Shown here: positions 56,753 through 64,000 of the stretch, one piece after another | Numbering within the stretch: position 1 is the stretch's first letter | How the letters are laid out: each line of letters starts with the position of its first letter | Assembly (NCBI GenBank): GCA_023014365.1 | Contig: JAEBUN010000015.1 | Location: 1 to 64,000, forward strand | Direction of reading: 5' to 3' | Origin: Lepiota brunneoincarnata | Taxonomy: Eukaryota; Basidiomycota; Agaricomycetes; Agaricales; Agaricaceae | Length of the DNA stretch: 64,000 nt | Position numbers and translations under genes: made by a program | Notes under the pieces: generated by a model | The model's database searches: none | What the model saw: the letters and a program-made list of their open reading frames with translations, nothing else | What the model was told of the DNA's origin: nothing

Positions 56753-57110
56753 CTCATATGATATTGGAAGAAATTGCTGTTTCGAGTGCCATTAGGATGG
56801 TCACTGGGCACACAGCTGCCCCCTCTACACCTGTTGCCACTGCAATTGCTCCACACCTGGCCACTACATGCGCACCTGCCTCATCTACCACCAAAACTGT
56901 CACAACGCTGCACTTGAAAGAACAGTGCAATGCTATCCCACCACCTTCAGACAAAAATACAATATCATTGGCAATGGCCAATATAATGACTATAACTACA
57001 CCTACGATGGTTACAGCTATGACTAGAACCAATTATTCCTGCAACCTGCATCCCACACCTGCACCCTATCACCTATTGACTTTGAAACAGAGTTCGAAGA
57101 TTAGAAGGGG
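56753..57110 (+). pseudogene. Gag-like ORF1 fragment with zinc knuckles
   Basis: One frame reads GRNCCFECH, stop, DGHWAHSCPLYTCCHCNCST and GHYMRTC: a CX2CX4HX4C knuckle with its fifth residue turned to a stop, then a degenerate second one. Tyr/Asn-rich tail. Probably the nucleic-acid-binding ORF1 of a LINE or a retrotransposon Gag. Confidence 0.5.
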
Positions 57111-57149
57111 GTAATGTTACCATTTTCCCATTTATATGTCCACCCATCT

Positions 57150-57245
57150 GGCCATGAGGTCCCAGGAGTGCTTGGTCATGGAGGCAATCTCCTCGATCCT
57201 CTCATTGAAGAATTTGCGCTTGATGGCCTTGACAATGCATTGGAA
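57150..57245 (-). mobile_element. Short LINE fragment
   Basis: About 95 bp matching, in reverse, the linker after the endonuclease (KFFDEHIEEIASTNKHPWDL equivalent) of copy 6. No flanking LINE sequence. The following 57246-58136 shows no gene I can support. Confidence 0.65.
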
Positions 57246-58136
57246 CTCAAACCACACATCCCCCAACAGGGACAGGTAGTCAACCTACAGTGTATTGAGT
57301 GAGTGGGGCCAGCAAATGCATACACTGTATCGAGTGAATGGGAGCCAGCGGGCCCACTGGCTTTGCTACCTCACCATAAATCTTCATGCCTGGGTCTTAT
57401 CCCATGGTCAAAGAGGTCCTAAGAGGTCAGGATCATGGGTACTAGAAATTCTGGGTTAGGGAGTGGAAAGTGGCAATCTGGGAAGGGTGGGCTGGCACAA
57501 CCTAGATATAACCATCCTTCCATATTAGAATGTATGTGGCAAAGTGACAAGTATGATACATTTGCGAATGCTGAAAACATTGATAAATCAAATGCTGGAT
57601 GTGATACAGGTGCCGGACAATGGGGTGGAATCAGCAGCATGGGTACTACAATGGTCCGTATGACAGCTGCAAGCCATAGCTTGTGCTGAGGCCAGCTGGT
57701 GGTCAGCCGGCATCAGTTCAAGAGTTGCTAGGATGTAAATTGGCAAAATGTTAATGGCAAAAGCCAATGCAATGGACCAGGCAGGAGGCCATGCAGCATT
57801 TAAAAAATACAGAGGACCACAAATACCATGCATTTGGTTTATTTACTATACATAAAAAATGAACTAGAGGTATTTATACATAGTCATCAGGGTTGCGAAA
57901 TGTCTGAAAGTCCTCAGCAGTATAGGCGGCAGAGCATGATGTATCTTGATCAGCTGCTTCTCCTGATGAAAGAAGTTGGGCTGAGCTGGGGAGGCAGGGA
58001 GGCAGGCAAAGTGCTTAGAAAGCAAGGACAGAGGAGAGAGAAGGGGAGGAGGATGTGTCTGATTCATCAAAGATTTCCCCACCTAAACTATGATTGTCAT
58101 CTGAGTGGGGAGGAAATTTGTAAGTTTCAGTAGGGT

Positions 58137-58658
58137 TCAGGTGCTGGCCGACTCACATGTGGTAACATTGTGAAGGGCAGTGGTGGCATCGGTGAAGACA
58201 CCGGAATCAAGGCTGCTGCCACTTGCAACTGATTGAGGAGATTCCACAAGGATGTTGTGGCCCTGGTCACTCACTGCTGGGGGATTATTGGATGCAGATA
58301 ATGAGAGGGTTGCCATGTCCATGGCAACATTGAGGGCATAAGTGGTGTTGGCAAGGGCAGTGGAGGTCACACTGTTACTACTTGAACTAGGAGTTTGGGA
58401 GTGAGGATTGGTGAGAGCAAGGCTGCCATGATTGAATACATTCAAGAGACCAAGGAAGGCATCATGTAGGCAATGAGTGGCATCTGTAAGAATGGCAGAG
58501 CTTAAGCTCTGGCTAGTTGAAGAAGAAGAGGTTGAGGAGTGGGGGCCAGTCATTGACACAACGTCTTCAGCTGCTATAGCTGATAGCATGGCAGCAGCAT
58601 TATCGAGGGCATAAGTGGCATTTGCAAGAATGTCGGAGTCCAGGCTCCAGCCACTCAA
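58137..58658 (-). CDS. Hypothetical Ser/Thr-rich protein with four internal repeats
   Basis: 174-codon minus-strand ORF with four units of about 45 residues, each starting with a form of SLDSDILANATYALDNA (others: SLSSAILTDATHCLHDA, SVTSTALANTTYALNVA, SLDSGVFTDATTALHNV), separated by serine-rich spacers. No signal peptide or membrane span. No family recognised. It ends next to LINE sequence; whether it is a host gene remnant, an element ORF or chance is open. The first codon shown (ATG near 58658) has no clear promoter context. Confidence 0.35.
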   Translation of the reverse strand: MSGWSLDSDILANATYALDNAAAMLSAIAAEDVVSMTGPHSSTSSSSTSQSLSSAILTDATHCLHDAFLGLLNVFNHGSLALTNPHSQTPSSSSNSVTSTALANTTYALNVAMDMATLSLSASNNPPAVSDQGHNILVESPQSVASGSSLDSGVFTDATTALHNVTTCESAST

Positions 58659-58792
58659 GCCTGACCTAAGGGTAGTTACATTCTTGTGGACACTTTACTA
58701 GAACAATTCAAGGACGAAGTTGACATGTTCTTACTACAAGAGCCACCTTGGCACTCCATCCATCGTGTTCCGTCCTCCTCTGACCCTGACGG

Positions 58793-60095
58793 TGAAAAGG
58801 TGGAAACTTTTGTGGGTTTTAATATAGATAAATGGCTTGTTCCCACTAAGCTTAGTCGAAATTCGATAAGTTTAAGTTAATACAAGTAGTATTAGATAGA
58901 TAATGAACAGTTTCATCTTTTAGGGTGTTCGGGGGGTGCGTTCTGACAGCGAAATTCAAGAGAATAGTGTTTTTAGAGGTTAATGAACAGCTGTTGAAGT
59001 TATCTTAGCTGTACGGTGCAACAATGAAAGAACAATCCCTGTCAATTCAAAGCGCGGGGTCTCTAGTCTCTGGTCTCTGGTCTCTGAACTCTGTTCTCTG
59101 TCTCTGTCTCTGTCTCTAGCACTCTGGAACTCTAAACTCTGGACTCTGTTCTCTGTCTCTGTCTCTGGGTTGGTCGACAACTGAAGAAATCACACTTAAC
59201 GACACGCACTAAATAGTCCTCTGAAACCATTCTTGATCACAGCTCACAGACTTGCGTGTGGAAGCAGGGGTGAGACCTCTTGCTTCTCCATGAACAAGTG
59301 CGACCATATTTATATTGTTTAGATACATGCGAGAGATAGTAAATATGAAATAGAAAACAATAAGCTTAATTGTTACAGGTACTGCAGAATATTTTGGAAG
59401 GTTTGGCAGCATTTCTACCTTGCCCTGGGTTATGGGTTTTTCTCTGATTGACGAATGGCAATCCAGCCAGACGTGTTCCGTGCTCGTCTGCATTATTCTG
59501 CATCCACGCAAGCGCGTTAAACCTCCGGATCAATTATGATCAGAATGTATGGCATATGTACAATCCCTTGATCCATTGTAATTAATCTCAGTCAGGCAGT
59601 ATGCCGAGGTGCTGGGACCCACAAAGCACTCATTAATTATGAGTCTTTGATATGTCTAGGGTTTTGGGCATCGAGTGTCACCTCCTGAATGTTGGACATT
59701 CTGTTCCATGGTCTGGTCATCATTATTGGGCTCGCTATGGGCATAATACCCCTGCAACAGCCGCTATGTACATTCTTTAGGTTCCAACGAATCCGAGTTC
59801 ATCAGAAAACTGCTTGTAAGGTCCCTTGATGCAACTGGAGTATACTCGATAGGCTATGTAAAGTCCGGAATCCCTCCGGAGAGTGTTCTGATAGCTTGGT
59901 TCACTAAGCTTAGTGATAATGAGCTGGTTTGAACACTTCCCAGGCTTGAATATCCTCAGTTCGGTCGAACTGGCTACTATGGGACATAGTACCAATCCTC
60001 TATAGGGTTCTTTAATGATATAGCCAATGATTCTATGTAGAGAATCGTTCTGGAGTACAGAATTCATGTATAGGTGTGAAATTGGCGTATCAACA
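58793..60095 (-). repeat. Solo LTR of the large Ty3-like family
   Basis: 1303 bp homologous end to end with 43528-44829. Minus-strand ends TGTTGATA and CCTTTTCA. Has the same TAAGCTTA sites (58850, 59358, 59905) and CTCTGTCTCTG tract. It splits the endonuclease reading frame between PDG and DEVVG. A clean target duplication is not visible. Confidence 0.88.
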
Positions 60096-60256
60096 GGGAT
60101 GAGGTTGTCGGGGTGCCCAAGCATCTGGAGTGGCTGTGTTTGTTCCACCCTCCTTCTTCCCTGGATCAGCCTCCTTGGGTTATGGCATATGTACATAACC
60201 GGATGATGCAGCTCCGACCCTCGCTTTGATGTGATGTTGTTGACCACCATGACGTC

Positions 60257-63200
60257 ATGGCTGTCTCCATGTTTTTGCATGGGGAGGCAGTGTACTTTCT
60301 CAATGTCTACTTGGACAACAGGCAGTCAGGCATCCACTATCTAGCAGATGCAGTTGACTCTCTCCCGCAGTACACCCTTATGTCGGGGGACTTTAACTGC
60401 CACTTGCCACAGTGGGACCTGTGGGCTCCCCACAATCCCACTGCTGCTGCCTCCCTGCTGGAAACGGTGGACTCGCTGGGCCTGGATCTCTTGCTCCCTG
60501 AGAACCCAGGCCCCATGCACTTCCCCTTTGAAGAGGGGCTCGCCTCTACTGTGATCGACCTCATGTTTGTGAGGGTGGCCGCAGGCCACTTGCCGCTTCC
60601 CATGCAGTGTCCCAATCTGTGGGGTCAATCTGACCATTGCCCCCTTCGGATCACTATTCCCCTGGAAGCCTTCGAGGAGGCTGTGCCCAGGCACTCACTG
60701 AAGCGGGACTCGGATGAGGAGGCCAAGTTCCTAGCTGAGGTCTTGACAGGGCTCATGGGTCTGGATCATCTGGACCTGGGCTCACCCAGCAGGATCAATG
60801 AGGTGGCCTTGGCCATCTCTGCAGTCTTCTCCGAGGTGTGGCTTGCCCACTCCAAGGAGGTCTGCGTCATCTTGCAGTCTAAACTGTGGTGGGACAATGA
60901 GTGCTCCCACACTTACGTGGTGTTTGCTTGGTCCCGGGACCAGAAGGATGCTCACACGTTTAAGCAGACCTGGAAGACCGCCAAGTGCAAATTCTTCGAT
61001 GAGTGCATCGAGGAGATTGCTTCTACCAACAAGCACCCCTGGGACCTGATGGATTGGGTCAGGGTGTGCAAGTTGCCTCCCTGCGAGGTGATCCGCTATC
61101 ATGATTGCCCCTGCAATACTCTCGAGGAGCTCTGGGAAGGGCTCCACAGCTCCTACAACACTACCAACAATCATCTGGTCAATGTCAGGGTTCTTGATCA
61201 GATCAATCTGCTCCCACCATGGGAGTGGCTGGTCTTCTCTGATCTGGAGATGCATGAGGCCTTGTGTGCATGCTCCTCATTATCTTCGCCCAGTCCAGAC
61301 CACATCACATGGACGCACCTCAAATCCATTCTGGCGGACCTGACGGTTATCTGTCTGGTCTGTCAGATCGCTGATGCCTGCATGGGGTGTGGGCACTGGC
61401 CTCGTCACTTTAAGGAGAGCGTGTCGGTTATCATACCAAAGCCTGGCAAGCCCTCCTATGCTACTCCGAAGGTGTTCAGACTGATCATCCTTCTTAATAC
61501 TCTCAGTAAACTTATCGAGAAAATGATCTTGCACCGCTTGCAGTTTGAGTCTGTCAAGTTCAGCATGTTCCATCTGAACCAGTTTGGCAGTGTGATCCAG
61601 CGGTCCACTGAAGATGCTGGTGCCTACCTCATGCACTTAGTCCATGCCGGGTGGACCCATGGGTTGAAGACAAGTGTTCTTGCCTTCGACATCATGCAGT
61701 TCTTCCCATCCCTGAACCATGGGATGCTTCTTGCGATTCTTGCCCAGCAGGGGTTCCCCCCTTGCATCGGCAAGTTCTTTGCTTCATATCTCATGGGGAG
61801 ATTTACCAGCTATGCCTGGAATTCCTTCCTGTCTGAACTGTTCCAGGTGGAGGTGGGGGTGGGCCAGGGATCTGCCCTCTCACCCATCCTGTCTGGCCTT
61901 TATCTGGCCCCGGCCATGTATATTATCGAGCGGGGGCTCCCTCAACCAGGCCTCTTGCTCCTGTCTTACATCAACAATGGCACTATCGTGGTGCAGGCCT
62001 GGGACCTGGACACTAATTGCGTCCTGCTCTGCAGATCTTACGAGGTGGTCCATGACACCTTTACTTGGTTTGTGCTTGTCATGGAGCACAACAAGTCTGA
62101 GCTCTTCCATTTCTCACAGGATCATTCCAGTGAGAATCCCCCAGTGGACTTGGGGTTTCCCCTGTTCACTGGTGTCACCCCCCTTTGGCCCAAGACCTAT
62201 TGGAGGTACTTGGGTTTCTATTTTGATCATGCCCTCACATTTAAGGAGCACATTTGCTTCTACTCTACCAAGGCTGTCTCTACAGTCAGGGTCATGGGGA
62301 TGCTTGGTAACTCTGTCCAGGGGCTTCTGCCTGATCAGAAGCACCTTCTTTATCAGTCATGCGTGGTTCCTATAGCCACGTACGGCTTTCACTTGTGGTA
62401 TTACCAGGGCGCTAGGTGTAAGGGCGTGCTGGACCACCTCCACTGGATGCAGTGTTGGGCTGCACTCTGGATTACCGGTGCCTTCAGGATGTCACCCAAT
62501 GGGGGGGTCGGGGCCATTGTGGGCCTGATCCCCATTCATCTCCATCTCCAGAAGCTCTGTGATCATGCCAAGTTGCGGTACACCACGCTTGCTCTGGGCC
62601 ATCCTGTTTGTGCCCTCCTTGGCTGGGGCTACAGCAGCGATCTCCAGTCTCATGTCTGGTCCATAGCCAGGCTCCCTCCCCACAAGTTGATCAAGGTGAA
62701 GGGGCCTGTTGTTGACGCTAACCAGCATCTTGCTGCTCTCACCGGGCCTTTCGATGCCATTGCGCCAGAGGCTTGGCCAGGGCATCGCCTCTTGGATGTG
62801 TATCCGGGGAGGGTCCACTTCCATTTGTATGACCGGGGGGTGGAGGGTGCCCTTATGGCCCACGTTGCAGCTCTTGACTGGGTTCTTGCCTGGGCGCAGG
62901 CTGATCCAGGGGTTTTGGTGGCGGTGATGGACACGAGTCTGCCGCCCTGCCAGGTCCACCAGGCAGTTTCAGCCACCCAGGTTTTCCAGGGGCTGGACTG
63001 TGTCCATGTCATCTGGCTTCCAGGGGGAAAGGTTATGGCTTCCGAGGCTGAACTTTTCGCCATCTGGCTGGCAGTGTCCAAGGCAGTTAGTGTCAAGGGC
63101 ACCACTGGTCTTATCTTGTACACCGACTCAATGGCCTCGGCCAGGCAGGTGGTGGACCCATCAGTGCACTCCACCCAGGGTCATTCCTTGGTGGTCTGCC

Positions 63201-63790
63201 ACCTTCTTGCTGGATGGTTGGCCAGAGGTCTGGCCCACTTGGTCCATTTCTGGGATGTCCCTTCGCATGCGAAGTGGCCTTTCCACACTCAGGTGCACAA
63301 TTTCACACAGTTGTTGCCTCCTGTTGGGGTAGGGGCTCATCCCTGGGCCTTACTTGACTACCTCCGCAAGGAGGAAGTACATTTGTGTCAGGACTGCTGG
63401 ATCGATTTGTTCCAGGATCCTGACCATCGCGGGCATGGTTTCCTCCAGCTCGCCAGGGACGATAATCGTCCCCTGCGGCCCACGTATCTCTGCGGTGGGG
63501 CCTGGATCCCGCATGCTCACTCGGTATTGGTGATGGCCTGGATGGTGCATGCTATACTTAACCATGTACCGATAGGGAGCTATCGGAGGTGCTTTTTCCC
63601 ACAGGAGGACTTTTCCTGTCACTGCAGGTTTTGGGAGGAGACCTGTGAGCATGTGTTCCAGAGCTGCCCTAGGCACTCCATGGCTGGGGTCCCAGCTACA
63701 ATCAAGGCCCTCATTGCTTTCCTCAAGGCATCACCAACGGCGTTCATGTTCGCTGAGAGGGCTGGGCCCCCCCTGGGGGGTATTGGCTAG
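60257..63790 (+). CDS. LINE ORF2: endonuclease (part), RT, RNase H, zinc knuckle
   Basis: 1177 codons without a stop. Domains: endonuclease MSGDFNCHLPQWDLW (residue about 45), WGQSDHCPLRI (about 120); RT VSVIIPKPGKPSYATPKVF (about 390), FDIMQFFPSLNHGM, GVGQGSALSPILSGLYLA (about 535), active-site box LLSYINNGTIVV (about 570); RNase H ASEAELFAIWLAVSKAV (about 930) and LYTDSMASARQVVDPS; C-terminal knuckle SCHCRFWEETCEHVFQSC. This order defines a Tad/I-group LINE. Both Asp residues of the RT box are Asn, so the enzyme should be dead although the frame is open. The stop just upstream (near 60227) sits at a CGA-to-TGA-type site. Confidence 0.9.
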   Translation: MAVSMFLHGEAVYFLNVYLDNRQSGIHYLADAVDSLPQYTLMSGDFNCHLPQWDLWAPHNPTAAASLLETVDSLGLDLLLPENPGPMHFPFEEGLASTVIDLMFVRVAAGHLPLPMQCPNLWGQSDHCPLRITIPLEAFEEAVPRHSLKRDSDEEAKFLAEVLTGLMGLDHLDLGSPSRINEVALAISAVFSEVWLAHSKEVCVILQSKLWWDNECSHTYVVFAWSRDQKDAHTFKQTWKTAKCKFFDECIEEIASTNKHPWDLMDWVRVCKLPPCEVIRYHDCPCNTLEELWEGLHSSYNTTNNHLVNVRVLDQINLLPPWEWLVFSDLEMHEALCACSSLSSPSPDHITWTHLKSILADLTVICLVCQIADACMGCGHWPRHFKESVSVIIPKPGKPSYATPKVFRLIILLNTLSKLIEKMILHRLQFESVKFSMFHLNQFGSVIQRSTEDAGAYLMHLVHAGWTHGLKTSVLAFDIMQFFPSLNHGMLLAILAQQGFPPCIGKFFASYLMGRFTSYAWNSFLSELFQVEVGVGQGSALSPILSGLYLAPAMYIIERGLPQPGLLLLSYINNGTIVVQAWDLDTNCVLLCRSYEVVHDTFTWFVLVMEHNKSELFHFSQDHSSENPPVDLGFPLFTGVTPLWPKTYWRYLGFYFDHALTFKEHICFYSTKAVSTVRVMGMLGNSVQGLLPDQKHLLYQSCVVPIATYGFHLWYYQGARCKGVLDHLHWMQCWAALWITGAFRMSPNGGVGAIVGLIPIHLHLQKLCDHAKLRYTTLALGHPVCALLGWGYSSDLQSHVWSIARLPPHKLIKVKGPVVDANQHLAALTGPFDAIAPEAWPGHRLLDVYPGRVHFHLYDRGVEGALMAHVAALDWVLAWAQADPGVLVAVMDTSLPPCQVHQAVSATQVFQGLDCVHVIWLPGGKVMASEAELFAIWLAVSKAVSVKGTTGLILYTDSMASARQVVDPSVHSTQGHSLVVCHLLAGWLARGLAHLVHFWDVPSHAKWPFHTQVHNFTQLLPPVGVGAHPWALLDYLRKEEVHLCQDCWIDLFQDPDHRGHGFLQLARDDNRPLRPTYLCGGAWIPHAHSVLVMAWMVHAILNHVPIGSYRRCFFPQEDFSCHCRFWEETCEHVFQSCPRHSMAGVPATIKALIAFLKASPTAFMFAERAGPPLGGIG

Positions 63791-63968
63791 TAGCTCTGCC
63801 TGGCGCCAGTTGGGTCCGGGCCAGGGTGTTGGTTATTCCCCTGCCGCCTTCGGGTGGCATGTAGGGATTTACGTGGGAATTGACCCCTAGCCCCTGGTAA
63901 GGGGGGGACCTTGCCCAGGTTGGGTTCTCACGCCATGTGCTGGGTGGCAGCTGTCCTCCTGCCTCCAT

Positions 63969-64000
63969 TTTTTTTTTTTTTTAAATCTCCAATTTATTAC
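63969..64000 (-). mobile_element. LINE copy 11, 3' end only
   Basis: Poly-T followed by AAATCTCCAATTTATTAC, the inverse of the family's 3' end. Continues past the window. Confidence 0.85.

Larger units (their letters stand above)
58660..63968 (+). mobile_element. LINE copy 10, nearly complete ORF2, subfamily A
   Basis: The endonuclease start (DEVDMFLLQEPPWHSIHRVP, 58700-58790) is separated from the rest (DEVVGVPKHLEWLCLF from 60099) by a solo LTR. The body runs through RT, RNase H, knuckle and 3' UTR to 63968, where the poly-T of another LINE begins, so its own tail is lost or displaced. Confidence 0.9.

Noticed and set aside
1..64000. tRNA, rRNA or biosynthetic gene cluster
   Set aside because: None seen on either strand.

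Overview
The window is a transposon-choked segment of a fungal nuclear genome. Introns of about 46-60 nt with GT-AG ends, Agaricomycete-like gene structures and the mix of Ty3 chromovirus, copia, RNase H-bearing LINE, Tc1 and pogo elements point to a mushroom-forming basidiomycete (Agaricomycetes). The species cannot be read from this sequence. All annotation is by eye; no searches were run.

Host genes occupy only 9.5-17.1 kb. They are a site-2 protease (S2P, 7 exons, +, 9573-11565), ribosomal protein eL38 (RPL38, 4 exons, -, 11779-12192) and a P5A-type ATPase of the Spf1/ATP13A1 family (about 17 exons, +, 12505-17063). S2P and the P5A ATPase are both ER/Golgi-membrane quality-control or signalling proteins. 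RPL38 lies between them, convergent with S2P and divergent from the ATPase. The ATPase reads through except for one extra C in a nine-C run.

Left flank (0-9 kb): a Ty3 chromovirus (54-6219, minus strand) with near-identical LTRs, a TACTA target duplication and several coding lesions, then a copia-like gag remnant split by a decayed Tc1 element. Right of the host genes: a decayed Tc1 (17.3-18.6 kb), two broken copia elements separated by a 5'-truncated LINE (18.6-25.1 kb), a complete-ended pogo element (25078-27928), an interlocked inverted-repeat complex (27953-30888) containing an apparently intact Tc1 transposon (28069-29674), and a LINE fragment.

From 31.8 to 44.8 kb lies a roughly 13-kb Ty3-like element with about 1.3-kb LTRs. 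Its gag-pol is on the minus strand. Two multi-exon genes of unknown function run on the opposite strand between integrase and the left LTR. The palindrome TAAGCTTA recurs more than 20 times across it. From 44.8 kb to the end the sequence is almost all LINE copies of two subfamilies, nested in one another and interrupted by two solo LTRs. The longest LINE ORF (60257-63790) is open for 1177 codons but both catalytic aspartates of its RT box are asparagines. Many nonsense and active-site changes in these repeats are CpG-to-TpG/CpA transitions, as expected of methylation-driven decay.
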